From Corynebacterium sp. NML98-0116 (GTDB taxonomy: Bacteria > Actinomycetota > Actinomycetes > Mycobacteriales > Mycobacteriaceae), in NCBI RefSeq assembly GCF_001767255.1, contig NZ_CP017639.1:62001-126000 (forward strand): a stretch of DNA of 64,000 nt, in the 5' to 3' direction. Every line of letters begins with the position of its first letter. The stretch's first letter is position 1. The notes below the pieces were generated by a model. That model was not told the origin of the DNA and ran no database searches. It saw only the letters and a program-made list of their open reading frames with translations. Made by a program: the position numbers and the translations under genes. Below are positions 1 to 8,948 of this stretch, in pieces.

Positions 1-48
1 ACCAGCGATGACTGCCGAAGCAACTGCGGCGGTGATGATCTTCTTCAT
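1..48 (-). CDS. 5' end of a small secreted protein (partial)
   Basis: Only the first 16 codons lie in the window, reading MKKIITAAVASAVIAG, the basic start and hydrophobic core of a Sec signal peptide. A perfect AGGAGG ribosome-binding site sits at 55-60, six bases from the ATG, so the start is secure. The next gene on the same strand (194-829) also begins with a signal peptide, so the two may be neighbouring secreted or envelope proteins. The mature protein lies outside the window and cannot be identified. Confidence 0.7.
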   Translation of the reverse strand, partial: MKKIITAAVASAVIAG

Positions 49-193
49 GTTGAACCTCCTTTCAGGGGTAAGAAATAAGGGGCTTTAGGTGAACTACCTA
101 GCTCGAAAATATATTGAATCCCCACTATTCGGGAAACAGTTTTTCGATAAATGTTTGGAGTTCATCCCCTAAATACCCCCGAAATAGGTGCGC

Positions 194-829
194 CTAGAAC
201 GGCAGCTTCGGCGCCAATGTTGGGAATACCACGGTCACGAGTGCGGCCGCGCCGAGCGCTACTGCGAGGAAGATCCCGGCGAGTGGGCCAGCGACGCTGA
301 GCCAATCGCGCATCTCTGCTGGGCTCACATCTTTAATGCTACTTCCTTCGCTGTTGCCGATTGACCCGGTCTGCTTTGGTGCAGTTTGCTTTGGCCGTGG
401 GCTTGTGGTCTTAACTGTCCATTTCCCGTGATTTTCGCGCTGAGAGCAGGCTTTCAGGGCAGGCTCGAAAGCGCGAAGGAACTTGAGCTGGGAGTTGAGC
501 TGTTTAAGTTGTTGTTCGTCGGCTGTGCCGTTGGTGGTGGCGTCGAGAAGTTCTGAGCGCTGCTTGGTGAGTGCGGCGACCTCCTGATCGAGGAGTGCCA
601 GCTTGTCCGATGCTTCTTGCGGCGTTACCAGCGCGAATGCCTCGCGCAACCCGGCCTCCGAAAGTGCTTTCTTGGGTGCGATGGTGCTTGCTTTGAGGCT
701 GGGAAGCTCGTCGTCGAACAGGGTGAACGCGCAGGTACCGTTCTGGTACTCAACGTTCGCTGCGTGTGCCGGTGTGGCGGTGGTAGCCAGCATGGCTACT
801 GCGGTTACGGAAGCAACGATTCGCTTCAT
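194..829 (-). CDS. Secreted, C-terminally membrane-anchored hypothetical protein
   Basis: The 211-aa product starts with a signal peptide (MKRIVASVTAVAMLA, probable cleavage after AHA near residue 23). A Cys-containing region, a likely coiled coil at about 75-125 and a polar Ser/Lys/Pro-rich linker follow. A hydrophobic segment at about 180-208 near the C-terminus suggests membrane anchoring with the body facing the envelope. Two cysteines (in GTCAF and ALKACSQ) could form a disulfide. A GGAAAGGA ribosome-binding site precedes the ATG. Corynebacteria carry many such small envelope proteins. I recognise no family, and the function is unknown. Confidence 0.75.
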   Translation of the reverse strand: MKRIVASVTAVAMLATTATPAHAANVEYQNGTCAFTLFDDELPSLKASTIAPKKALSEAGLREAFALVTPQEASDKLALLDQEVAALTKQRSELLDATTNGTADEQQLKQLNSQLKFLRAFEPALKACSQRENHGKWTVKTTSPRPKQTAPKQTGSIGNSEGSSIKDVSPAEMRDWLSVAGPLAGIFLAVALGAAALVTVVFPTLAPKLPF

Positions 830-948
830 GTGGTGTCCTTTCCTGTCGGGGAACCTGATGGTTCAGGTTCTTCAAGAGTTTGACGCTGCGTCGCGCGCTT
901 TGGTTCCATCGCGTCTTTGACTAGCTAGGCGTGGGTTAGTATTTCGGT

Positions 949-2316
949 ATGCTTACCCGCTTTGAAGTTGATGGGTTTAAGAACCTGCGCAACCTAGCTA
1001 TCGACCTCGGCCCATACACCTGTGTCGCCGGGGCGAATGCTATTGGTAAATCTAATCTTTTCGACGCTCTCCAGTTCCTAGCGCTCACTGGGTCGCGGAC
1101 GTTGAATGAGGCTGCCATCAAGATCCGGGGTAATGGCGGGGACGTGCGCGATATTTTCGCGCCGGGTGGCAAGATGTCGTTTGCTGCAGAGATGATTACG
1201 GAGAAGGAGTTTGAGGATTCCTTCGGCAAGTCGATTACTGCTGATCAGACGTATCTCCGGTATGAAGTTGATCTTGAGCTGCGGGACGTGACTGTTGGTA
1301 ACAATAGGAATGTTTCCAGCATTGTTGTTACGCGTGAGGAGCTAAAACCGCTCACGAAGGCGGATGCTCGAGAGAAGCTGGGTTGGGCAAAGAAAAGCTT
1401 TGTTGAGTCTGCGATCATGGGCGGACGTCGAAAAGCGTTTATTGAGACGAGTGAGCAGGAACGACAAATCCATGTGCGGCATGGAAGTCAGGGAAGGCCG
1501 TCGTTGGTGTCGCTGAGCGGGGATGCGCCGGCCCGTACTGCTCTGTCGGTGTATGGGCAGCAGGACCAGTATCCAGTGATTATGGCGGCGCGCCGGGAGC
1601 TGGATGCGTGGATGTACCTTTCCCTTGAGCCGAGTGCCATGCGCGCGCCGAGCGAGGCGTTGGCTCCCGACTTTATTAGTGCGAAGGGCGGGAACCTGCC
1701 GAAGACGCTGGACCGTCTTGTGGGGCAGTCGCCGGATCATGATGTGCTTGCGGAGCTTGCTGATGTCGTCGGAGATCTTGTCGATGTACGCAGCGTTACG
1801 GTGGACTTTGACGAGGCACGCCAGGTGTTTACGCTGCAGGCGCAGGTCGGTAATGGCGGTGTGGTGTCTGCCCGTTCTCTTTCTGACGGGACGCTGCGCT
1901 TCCTGGTCCTAGGCACGATCTTGCTTGACTCCGGTGGGAGCCGCCTGATCTGCTTCGAAGAGCCCGAGAACGGCATTCACCCGTTAAAGATCCAGGCGAT
2001 GTATTGGCTGTTGCACGATTTGAGCGTGGACCCTGAGGAAGCAATCGGGTCGGAGAATCCGCTTCGTCAGGTCATCGTGAATACCCATTCACCAGCATTT
2101 TTAGCGCTGCACAAGGACAATTTTGACGAGCTGTTGCTGGGGTCGAAGGATCCGATGAATGGCTCGCTGGTCCTCACCCCGGTGGTGGCGGAGGGGAGCT
2201 GGAGGAAGTCGAAGGTGAAGGCTTCGGCTGCGAACGTTGAGGAGCTTCTTCGCGAGTCGTTCCCGGAGCTCAGCTTCCGTGAGCTCTTTGTGGCAGACGA
2301 TGAGGGGGATCGATGA
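949..2316 (+). CDS. AAA (AAA_15/AAA_21-type, OLD/RecF-like) ATPase
   Basis: The 455-aa protein has an ABC/SMC-type ATPase head. The N-terminus reads LTRFEVDGFKNL, then Walker A GANAIGKSN at about residue 28-36, an ABC-signature-like ARSLSDGTLRF near 305-315, Walker B LICFEEPENGIHP near 328-340, and the switch-histidine motif VNTHSPAFL near 377. The architecture matches the ATPase subunits of two-gene anti-phage systems in which the partner is a Toprim-type or DUF4276 nuclease. The downstream gene overlaps it by four bases (ATGA), so the two are translationally coupled. The start is a canonical ATG following a short AT-rich leader. A role in defence is inferred from the family and partner. Confidence 0.85.
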   Translation: MLTRFEVDGFKNLRNLAIDLGPYTCVAGANAIGKSNLFDALQFLALTGSRTLNEAAIKIRGNGGDVRDIFAPGGKMSFAAEMITEKEFEDSFGKSITADQTYLRYEVDLELRDVTVGNNRNVSSIVVTREELKPLTKADAREKLGWAKKSFVESAIMGGRRKAFIETSEQERQIHVRHGSQGRPSLVSLSGDAPARTALSVYGQQDQYPVIMAARRELDAWMYLSLEPSAMRAPSEALAPDFISAKGGNLPKTLDRLVGQSPDHDVLAELADVVGDLVDVRSVTVDFDEARQVFTLQAQVGNGGVVSARSLSDGTLRFLVLGTILLDSGGSRLICFEEPENGIHPLKIQAMYWLLHDLSVDPEEAIGSENPLRQVIVNTHSPAFLALHKDNFDELLLGSKDPMNGSLVLTPVVAEGSWRKSKVKASAANVEELLRESFPELSFRELFVADDEGDR

Positions 2317-2711
2317 GTAGGCCACTGTATTGTTTGCTCGTTCGCGAGGCGTCCGAAGAGGTCAGCCCGGAGTTCGCGGTTGTTCCCGTTGTGCCGGTGA
2401 AAATGACTGAGGCGTGGGTGCTCCACGCACTGCACAGTCCGCAGTATCAGGCACAGCTGGGGATCAACATTCCTGCGAAGGATCTGCCAGCCAGGAAAAC
2501 TATCCCGAATATTGCGGCGAAGGATCGGCTAAAACAGCTTCACGACGCCCACTTCGCCACCCGCGGGCGCCGAAAGCGAAAGCACGATTCCCGCTTCACG
2601 ACGGACCGGTCCCGTTGGGTCGAGGCACTCACCAATGTGAGCTTCTTGGAGGGGTGCGAGTCCTTCGAGCGCTTGCGCGACGAGATCCTCAGCGCACAAA
2701 CAGGCCTCTAG
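2313..2711 (+). CDS. DUF4276-like partner of the ATPase, short in its N-terminal half
   Basis: The 132-aa protein overlaps the ATPase stop codon by four bases. Residues from about 28 on (PVKMTEAWVLH, then LPARKTIPNIAAKDRL, a basic RGRRKRK run and a Trp/Phe-containing tail) resemble the C-terminal half of DUF4276 proteins. Those are normally about 200 aa and carry an acidic Toprim-like N-terminal half. Here only about 28 residues precede the C-terminal part, and no obvious Toprim acidic motif is visible. That fits an internal deletion that kept the reading frame. If so, the pair may be inactive as a nuclease. The family call rests on pattern recall, so confidence is moderate. Confidence 0.5.
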   Translation: MSRPLYCLLVREASEEVSPEFAVVPVVPVKMTEAWVLHALHSPQYQAQLGINIPAKDLPARKTIPNIAAKDRLKQLHDAHFATRGRRKRKHDSRFTTDRSRWVEALTNVSFLEGCESFERLRDEILSAQTGL

Positions 2712-2825
2712 CCTCACTCCCTCCCGATGGGACACCACATTCCCTCCTTGGCACCCGACCCCCTCGGCGTTTCCCCAGGTCGCCAACGCCACGAGAGGGA
2801 ATTTGGTGCGCTCCCCCTCACCCCA

Positions 2826-2904
2826 GTGCCAAAGGACGCAACCCCCTCTTCGTGACCTGGGCTTTTACCCCCTCTTCAAACAGGAATTGCGTCCTTTGGC
2901 ACTC
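2826..2904 (+). repeat. 79-bp palindromic intergenic element, copy 1
   Basis: The ends are inverted repeats (GTGCCAAAGGACGCAA and TTGCGTCCTTTGGCAC) around an internal core containing GACCTGGGCTTTT. Two more copies of exactly 79 bp lie at 10486-10564 (reverse orientation) and 50255-50333. It sits between the convergent ends of the DUF4276-like gene and the nitroreductase. Confidence 0.85.
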
Positions 2905-2920
2905 GCCCCCCCCAAAAAAA

Positions 2921-3652
2921 TTAGATCTCGAACCCCTGCCGCCGCGCGACATCGAGGGACCCGTCCTGTGGCATGGCGTGCGTCGGCAACCCTGCGCGGA
3001 CTTGGCGGAAGAAGTTGTCGGACCTGCGGTTGGCGTCTCGGAGGTCGTAGTAGGTGGTCATCTCCTGGTCGTATTCCCCCAGCGCCTCCTCCCAGCTCGC
3101 GGGGGCCTGGTAGGTGTTTTTCATGACGCGCAGCCGCGCCGGGATGCGTGGTTTGAATTGTGGGTCTTGGGCGGGCCACCCTAGGGTCAGCCCGACGACC
3201 GGGAAGGTAAAGCGTGGCAGTTCCAGCAGGTCAACCACGGCTTGCAGGTCGTTGTGGATGTTGCCGAGGTAGTTGGCTCCCATCCCGAGTGACTCCGCCG
3301 CGTTGACGACGTTTTGGGCCATGAGGCAGGCGTCGGTAAATCCTTCGACGAAAGGGCGGGTGTGCCCGGCGGCTGAGGGGTCCTCCAACAGCGCCGCGTT
3401 GCGCGCGGTGTCGACGATGAAGAGCAGGTAGACGGGCGCGCGCCCGACGTATTCCTGCTACCCGATCTCGGCCAACCGCCGCTGCTTGTCGGCGTCGGTG
3501 ACGTGGATGATGCTGGCTTGCTGCAGGCCGCGCGAGCTCGCTGTGCGCATCGCGACCTCGAAGAGCTGGTCCAGCACCTCCTTATCGACGCCCCTCCGCT
3601 CAAACTCGCGGATCGTCCTGTGCTGTAGCTGGTGTTCGATGGTGTGGTTCAT
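2921..3652 (-). pseudogene. NADPH-dependent nitroreductase (NfsA/FRP type) with an in-frame amber codon
   Basis: Two open segments in the same frame (3652-3461 and 3457-2921) are separated only by a TAG at 3458-3460. Read through, they give a normal-length flavin reductase of about 243 aa. The N-terminus has HRTIREF, then a segment ending AEIG, the stop, QEYVGRAPVYLLFIVD, and the FMN-binding/dimer region GMGANYLGNIHND and VVGLTLGWP. CAG (Gln) to TAG is the simplest explanation because one base change restores the reading. The gene lies 23 bp downstream of the FAD dehydrogenase and would be co-transcribed with it. The ATG at 3652 is preferred, with GTG at 3658 as an alternative; neither has a strong ribosome-binding site. 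The current product is a 64-aa fragment unless the codon is read through or is a sequencing error. Confidence 0.8.
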
Positions 3653-3675
3653 GCCCACACGGTACTTGAAATCGG

Positions 3676-6486
3676 CTACCCGAGCTCCTCCCGAAGCACA
3701 TCGCGCACGATTTCGGCGACGTGCTGCGCCTGGGTGCCCGTGCCCTGCTCGACTTGGGTGCGGCAGGAGAATCCGTCGGCGACGACGGGCCCGTCGTGTT
3801 CCCTCACGCGCGGGAACAGCTCGCGTTCTCCCAGCTCCAGGGACATTTCGGCGTGGCCGTCTTCGAAGCCCCAGTTACCGGCGAGGCCGCAGCACCCGGT
3901 TTGGATCTGTTCCTCGTCGTAGCCGAGCGCCGCCAGGATCAGGGAGGACTGCTGCGGGTCGCCGAGTGACTTCTCGTGGCAGTGCACCTGGGTGAGGATG
4001 CTGCCGCTGTGCTTGCGCACCTTGCCCTCGGTGACGAGCGCTTGGATTTTCGGGGCGACGATTTCGGCGAAGGTGTGGGTGGCTTCGGCGAGTTCGCGGA
4101 CGGCGGGGTCGGCGGTTTGGGTGGTGGCGTCGTGTTGCAGCATGACGGTGCACGACGGCTCCAGCGCGACAACCTGCAGCTCTTGGTCGAGGTACGGCTT
4201 GAGCACGTGCGCGGAGTGCTCGAGCACGCGCCGCGTCATCGCGAGTTGGCCGGTGGAGTGCCAGGTCAGGCCGCAGCAGACGAAGCCGTCGGGGATGATG
4301 ACTTCGTAGCCGAGCATCTCCAGCGTTTCGACGGCCGCTCGCGCCGGGCCGGTGTTGAGTTTGTTGTTGAAGCTGTCTGGCCACAGCACAATCCGCTCAC
4401 GCGAAGCTCCCGAACCAGCAGCACCCGAACGCTTCCGCGCCCACTTCTGCAGCGACTCCGGCGCGAAGCTGATGAGCGGCCGCCCGGTGTCCACGCCGCC
4501 GAGTTTCGCGACGGCCGTCGAGACGCCGGGGGCGTGGAGGGCCCAGTTCGTGATGCGCGGTACGAGCGGGAGTTTGTGGGCGATGTGGCTGAGGATTGGC
4601 AGCCAGCCCATGAGGTAGTGCACGCGTGGGCGGACGGGGCCGGCGTAGTGGTCGTTGAGGAACTCTGCTTTGTAGGTGGCCATGTCCACGTTGACGGGGC
4701 ACTCGGAGGCGCACGCTTTGCAGGAGAGGCACAGGTCGAGGGCAGTGGTGGCGTCGTCACCTGTGATGGTTTCGCCGCGGAAGAGTTCGGAGAGGATGCG
4801 GGCGCGGCCGCGGGTGGAGTGGATTTCGTCGTGGGTGATTTGGAAGGAGGGGCACATGGAGCCGTCCATGGAGCGGCAGGCGGAGACGCCGACGCAGCGG
4901 TTGACGGCGTCGGTGAAGCTGCCGTTGTCGCGTGGGAAGAGTTGGACGGGTGTGATTTCGTGGGTGCGTTGGGCGGGTTCCATGCGCAGGCCGTCGGTGA
5001 CGGCGTCGGCCCAGACGAGGACGCCGGGGTTCATGATGCGTTGCGGGTCGAAGAGCAGTTTGAATTCTTCGAAGATGGCGCGCATTTCGGGGCTGTACAT
5101 GGTGTGCAGCAGGGATGAGCGTGCGCGGCCGTCGCCGTGTTCGCCGGACAGGGACCCGCCATGCTTGGTGACGAGTGTGGCGGCGTCGTTCATGAAGTTG
5201 TTGAAGTTGGTGATGCCCTCTGTTGAGTGGAAGTCAAAACTGATGCGGACGTGGACGCAGCCTTCGCCGAAGTGGCCAAATGGGATGCCGCGGTAGCCGT
5301 AGGTGTCCATGAGGTCGTAGAGTCCGCGCAGGTAGCTGGCCAGGTTTTCGGGCGGTACGGCGGAGTCTTCCCAGTTGGGCCAGGCTTCGCCGCCGTCGGG
5401 GAGGCGGGTGACGGTGCCTGCGGATGCTTCGCGGATGCGCCACAGCGCGCGGGCTTCGGCGTGGTCGCTGACCACGACGGCCCCGGTGTGTTCGACGGTG
5501 GAGGTGAGCGCTTCGGCGGCGGCGATGGCTTCCTCGAGGGTGTCGCCTTCGGTTTCGCAGTAGAGCCAGCCGCCGGCGTGGGGTTGGCCGGGGAGGTTCT
5601 CGCCGGCGTGTTCTTGCCCGTTTTTGCTGCGCAGCGCGTCGAGGAGGTCGCCGCCCATGCCTTCGATGGTGGCCACACCGGGTTGGCGCAGTTTGGGGGC
5701 GGCGTCGGCGGCGGCGAAGACGTCCGCGAAGGAGAGCACGGCCAGCGCGGTGTACTTCGGCTTATCGACGAGCCTCACGGTCATCCGCGTAATCACCCCG
5801 AGGGTGCCTTCGGACCCGGCGATGGCTTTGGCCATGTCGCTGCCCAGGTAGTGCAGCCCGTACCCGGAGACCTGGCGGGGGAAGCGCCCGAGTTCCCGCT
5901 GGATCAGTTCCTGGTTTCGGGTGTAGAGGTCGGAGAGGGCGTCGTGAAGTGTGGGGTCGTCGCAGCCGTCGGCGCTGAAGGTGACTTCCCTGCCGTCGGC
6001 GAGGGCGAGTGTGATGTCGACGAGGTTGTCGGCGGAGGTGCCGTAGGCGACGGAGTGGGAGCCGCAGGCGTTGTTGGCCACCATGCCGCCGATGGTGCAG
6101 CGGGAGTGGGTGGAGGGGTCGGGGCCGTAGGTCAGGCCGTGGGGTGCGGCGGCGTCGCGGAGTTGGTCGCAGATGACGCCGGGTTCCACGGTGGCCGTTT
6201 TGGCCTCGGGGTCGATGTTGAGGATGCGGTTGAAGTAGCGGGAGGTGTCGATGACCAGGCCGTCGCCGATGGCGTTGCCCGCCACGGAGGATCCACCACC
6301 ACGCCCCACGATGGACCAGCCGCGTTCGCGTGCGTAGGCGATGCCGTCGAGCACGTCTTGTGCGCTGCTGGGTTCGAGTACTGCCGCCGGGACGCGTCGG
6401 AAGAGTGATGCGTCAGAGGAGTAGGCGGCCCGGGTTGGCATGTCTTTGCGGAGCTTGGCCCGGATGGCGTGTGGCGTGGTGTTCAT
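3676..6486 (-). CDS. FAD-linked oxidase/Fe-S fusion, D-lactate (2-hydroxyacid) dehydrogenase type
   Basis: The 936-aa protein fuses three parts. An FAD_binding_4 domain carries GRGGGSSVAGNAIGDG at about residues 60-76. An FAD-oxidase C-terminal domain spans about 190-530 and includes GHFGEGCVHVRISFD and SGEHGDGRARS. A C-terminal ferredoxin/CCG heterodisulfide-type region carries CLSCKACASECPVNVD near 583-598 and the later motifs FVCCGLTWH, VHCHEKSLGD and CCGLAGNWG. This is the layout of YdiJ/Dld-like quinone-dependent D-lactate or D-2-hydroxyglutarate dehydrogenases on the inner face of the membrane. The TRAP-type permease upstream suggests uptake followed by oxidation of a 2-hydroxyacid. The exact substrate cannot be told from sequence. 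Confidence 0.9.
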   Translation of the reverse strand: MNTTPHAIRAKLRKDMPTRAAYSSDASLFRRVPAAVLEPSSAQDVLDGIAYARERGWSIVGRGGGSSVAGNAIGDGLVIDTSRYFNRILNIDPEAKTATVEPGVICDQLRDAAAPHGLTYGPDPSTHSRCTIGGMVANNACGSHSVAYGTSADNLVDITLALADGREVTFSADGCDDPTLHDALSDLYTRNQELIQRELGRFPRQVSGYGLHYLGSDMAKAIAGSEGTLGVITRMTVRLVDKPKYTALAVLSFADVFAAADAAPKLRQPGVATIEGMGGDLLDALRSKNGQEHAGENLPGQPHAGGWLYCETEGDTLEEAIAAAEALTSTVEHTGAVVVSDHAEARALWRIREASAGTVTRLPDGGEAWPNWEDSAVPPENLASYLRGLYDLMDTYGYRGIPFGHFGEGCVHVRISFDFHSTEGITNFNNFMNDAATLVTKHGGSLSGEHGDGRARSSLLHTMYSPEMRAIFEEFKLLFDPQRIMNPGVLVWADAVTDGLRMEPAQRTHEITPVQLFPRDNGSFTDAVNRCVGVSACRSMDGSMCPSFQITHDEIHSTRGRARILSELFRGETITGDDATTALDLCLSCKACASECPVNVDMATYKAEFLNDHYAGPVRPRVHYLMGWLPILSHIAHKLPLVPRITNWALHAPGVSTAVAKLGGVDTGRPLISFAPESLQKWARKRSGAAGSGASRERIVLWPDSFNNKLNTGPARAAVETLEMLGYEVIIPDGFVCCGLTWHSTGQLAMTRRVLEHSAHVLKPYLDQELQVVALEPSCTVMLQHDATTQTADPAVRELAEATHTFAEIVAPKIQALVTEGKVRKHSGSILTQVHCHEKSLGDPQQSSLILAALGYDEEQIQTGCCGLAGNWGFEDGHAEMSLELGERELFPRVREHDGPVVADGFSCRTQVEQGTGTQAQHVAEIVRDVLREELG

Positions 6487-6498
6487 GCGTGTCCTCTA

Positions 6499-6798
6499 TT
6501 ATTCTGCGCTGTTTTCGTCGCGGTGCTCGTGGAACTGCACTTCTTTGTCGCGTTTGCGTTGTTCGCGTTGTGCTCGGAGCGCTTCTGGGCGGTAGCCGAG
6601 CACGAATGCGGATACTGCACAAAGTGTAGCTGCGCCGAAGACCCATGGCGCGAGCGCCGCTTTGGCGCCGGTGATGGTGTCGCCGCTGCCGGTGACAAGA
6701 CCGACTGCCTGAATGCCGACGAGTGCGAGTCCGCCGAGGAGGAACGCGGCGAGGAAGAGGTAGAACAGGATGTAGAAGAGCTTGAAGATTGGGTTCAT
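6499..6798 (-). CDS. Small two-helix membrane protein between permease and dehydrogenase
   Basis: The 99-aa protein has hydrophobic segments at about residues 7-35 and 48-68, then a long charged C-terminal tail (RAQREQRKRDKEVQ). It lies four bases downstream of the permease gene and 12 bases upstream of the dehydrogenase gene, so it belongs to the same operon. It could replace the small DctQ-like subunit of a TRAP transporter, but it is shorter than DctQ (usually four helices and about 160 aa) and I see no DctQ signature. Its role is unknown. Confidence 0.75.
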   Translation of the reverse strand: MNPIFKLFYILFYLFLAAFLLGGLALVGIQAVGLVTGSGDTITGAKAALAPWVFGAATLCAVSAFVLGYRPEALRAQREQRKRDKEVQFHEHRDENSAE

Positions 6799-6802
6799 GG
6801 TT

Positions 6803-8155
6803 TTACGCTCCTGGTACGTAGACGGGGACCAGTCCCATGCCGACGAGCCACGCCAGCAGGATCATCGGCAGGACAAAGTAGATGATGAGCGGGATGAACA
6901 TCTTGGTCGGGTTGGCTTCCGCCATCGCGGCCGAGAGGTAGATCGGCGCGCCCACGGGTGGCGACGCCCCCTCCGTCGAGGTGCATAGCAGGGTGACGAC
7001 GATCGCTACCGTCGGGTCGATGCCTACCGCGGTGAGCGCCGCGACTGCCGGGGCACCGATGGCGGCTGCCGTCGCAGTGGAAGACAGTGGGGTTGCCACG
7101 ACGACGGCGAGCACGCCGACGACGAGGATCATGACCCACTTCGGCAGGTCCATTGCCCCAAGCGTGTTGGAGAGCTGGTCGCCCACACCGAGTTCCTCCA
7201 TGATGGACGCGGCCGCGAGCGCTGCGAACAGCGAGATGCCGACGGTGGCGAAGCTTGGTAGGTCACGGACGATTTGCGCCCTGAACTGGGCGTTGTTGCG
7301 GCGGATGCGGCCGGCGCCCTCGATGAGGGCGATGAGCGTGATCAACACCGGAACCCACACGATGATGGAGATGGCCTTGATGCCGTCCTCGCCGACGCCG
7401 GTGGAGTTCTTGAACCAGTTGGCCAGCGGGCCGATGGTGAGCAGCACCGGGATGATGATGCCGAGGAAGATCGACGGCGAGCGCCACCCCTGCGCCCACG
7501 CTTGCCCGAACGGCACGATCTGCTCCTTCGGGGTCTTGGGGATGCGGTCCTTCTTGGTCCAGAAGAACACGACCGCCAGGCGGTACAGCACCGCGTACGC
7601 GCCGGCGGAGGCCAGCGCCACGTACACCTGGCTTGCCGACGCCGCCGCAGCCGCCGGCATCGCCAGAATGATGAACATGGTGGAGTTCGGCGGCAGCGCC
7701 ACGCCCAGGCCGGAGTTACCGGCGACGAGGGTCGCTGCCCTGTTGGAGGAGAACCCGGTCTGCTTCATCCACGGAATCGTCACGGAGCCGACCGTGGCGG
7801 AGTTGCCAGCGGTCGAGCCCGCGATGAGCCCCATCATCGCTGAGGCCAGGGTGGACACGTAGCCCGCCCCGCCGCGCAGCCGGCCGAAGATCGAGTTCAG
7901 GATGGTAATCAACCTGTCGATCAAGCCCGTCGACTGCACAATGATCCCCATGAACACGAACGCCATACCTGCGAACGTGACCTCCGAGGAGACGGCCTTT
8001 TTAATTCCCAGCCACAGCAGTTCTGGCGCCCTCGTTCCGCCGACGAGCGCCACGCCGACCAGGCCGATCAGCAGCGCCTCTGCAATATTGCGCTTGAGCA
8101 GCACATTGAACACAACGGTGATCGCGATGAACACTATCAACGCAACGATGCCCAT
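6803..8155 (-). CDS. TRAP transporter large permease subunit (DctM-like)
   Basis: The 450-aa polytopic protein has about a dozen hydrophobic helices. Motifs recall DctM/ion-transporter families: FMGIIVQSTGLIDRL near 57-71, the glycine-rich loop LIAGSTAGNSATVGSVTIPWM near 95-115, and a second inverted-repeat-like loop VATPLSSTATAAAIGAPAV near 358-376. I chose the ATG at 8155 because GAAGGGAG sits five bases upstream; a longer reading from 8176 would place that site inside the gene. It is first in the operon with the small membrane protein and the 2-hydroxyacid dehydrogenase. No solute-binding protein (DctP) gene is present in the window. Confidence 0.8.
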   Translation of the reverse strand: MGIVALIVFIAITVVFNVLLKRNIAEALLIGLVGVALVGGTRAPELLWLGIKKAVSSEVTFAGMAFVFMGIIVQSTGLIDRLITILNSIFGRLRGGAGYVSTLASAMMGLIAGSTAGNSATVGSVTIPWMKQTGFSSNRAATLVAGNSGLGVALPPNSTMFIILAMPAAAAASASQVYVALASAGAYAVLYRLAVVFFWTKKDRIPKTPKEQIVPFGQAWAQGWRSPSIFLGIIIPVLLTIGPLANWFKNSTGVGEDGIKAISIIVWVPVLITLIALIEGAGRIRRNNAQFRAQIVRDLPSFATVGISLFAALAAASIMEELGVGDQLSNTLGAMDLPKWVMILVVGVLAVVVATPLSSTATAAAIGAPAVAALTAVGIDPTVAIVVTLLCTSTEGASPPVGAPIYLSAAMAEANPTKMFIPLIIYFVLPMILLAWLVGMGLVPVYVPGA

Positions 8156-8264
8156 GTTCACTCCCTTCAACTCCAATTAGTGACGCGGCACACATTACGC
8201 GCTGCATGTTGCTGTAGCTACAAAATCCAACTAATTATCGACGCCCCTCCTCCCCCATCAACGC

Positions 8265-8304
8265 AAAAACCCGGGCGGGTGCGTTGTTGCACTCGCCCGG
8301 GTTT
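8265..8304. terminator. Bidirectional intrinsic terminator
   Basis: A 15-bp stem with one G-T mismatch (arms 8268-8282 and 8289-8303) has a six-base loop, an A-run on the left and TTT on the right. It lies downstream of the lipoprotein gene (minus strand) and in front of the TRAP operon start. Confidence 0.8.
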
Positions 8305-8325
8305 GACCCCCAGTAGCGGTAATCC

Positions 8326-8850
8326 CTACTTTGCCGGGACGTTCAGTTCCGCCAGGTCAGAGCCGTCCGGGTTATCGATGCTGATCTCCCACTGCAGCGC
8401 GCCATTGTCTTCGTCGAGCTCCGCCGAGTCCAGGATGCCGTCGTGCTGGCCCAGTGCCTCCTTGATCGCGTCCTCGATCGCCACGGTGGCCTGGCCCGCC
8501 TTCGCGACGTCCTCAGCGTCCTGCTCGGACTCCTTTTCCATCACGTGGTTGCCGTCGACATGCAGCTCGACGATCTTGTCCTCTGCCGCGACCTTGACCT
8601 CGAAGGCGTTGGTGTTGTCCTCGCGGTCGATGGCAATGACGGTGCCGAATGGGCGCGCCGCCTCAATCGCGTCGTACGCGGCGTCATTGGTGGCCTCGCC
8701 CGCGCTTTCCGACGCCGCAGCCGTGGTCGTCGTCGCCACCGTGGTCTCCGGAGCCTCCGTCACGGTCTTCGTCGCTGGTGCCTCGTCCGTGCCGTTCGAG
8801 CAGCCTGCGAGCAGTGCCGCCGCGGCCAAGACTGTCAGTGTGCGTTTCAT
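8326..8850 (-). CDS. Secreted lipoprotein, PepSY-like
   Basis: The 174-aa protein starts MKRTLTVLAAAALLAGCS, a lipoprotein signal with lipobox LAGC (lipidated Cys about residue 17). A Thr/Ala/Glu-rich linker follows, then an acidic domain that reads FEVKVAAEDKIVELHVDGN and later WEISIDNPDG, typical of PepSY/YpeB-like small alpha/beta modules. The start is the ATG at 8850 with GAAGGAG upstream; an in-frame ATG 78 bases earlier would bury the signal peptide. It is divergent from trpB and closed by the terminator at 8265-8304. An envelope location is well supported, but its ligand is unknown. Confidence 0.8.
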   Translation of the reverse strand: MKRTLTVLAAAALLAGCSNGTDEAPATKTVTEAPETTVATTTTAAASESAGEATNDAAYDAIEAARPFGTVIAIDREDNTNAFEVKVAAEDKIVELHVDGNHVMEKESEQDAEDVAKAGQATVAIEDAIKEALGQHDGILDSAELDEDNGALQWEISIDNPDGSDLAELNVPAK

Positions 8851-8948
8851 GATTGCTCCTTCGTTCGGGTTCAGAAAGCCCCCACCGTACCCGTTTTGGA
8901 GGTAGAGTGTCGCACAACAAAGGTTCACAAACGCGGAGGAAATTCACC

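Noticed and set aside
3976..6408. Long plus-strand open readings opposite the FAD/Fe-S dehydrogenase
   Set aside because: Gly/Val/Ala-rich shadows of a GC-rich gene with no motifs or start signals.
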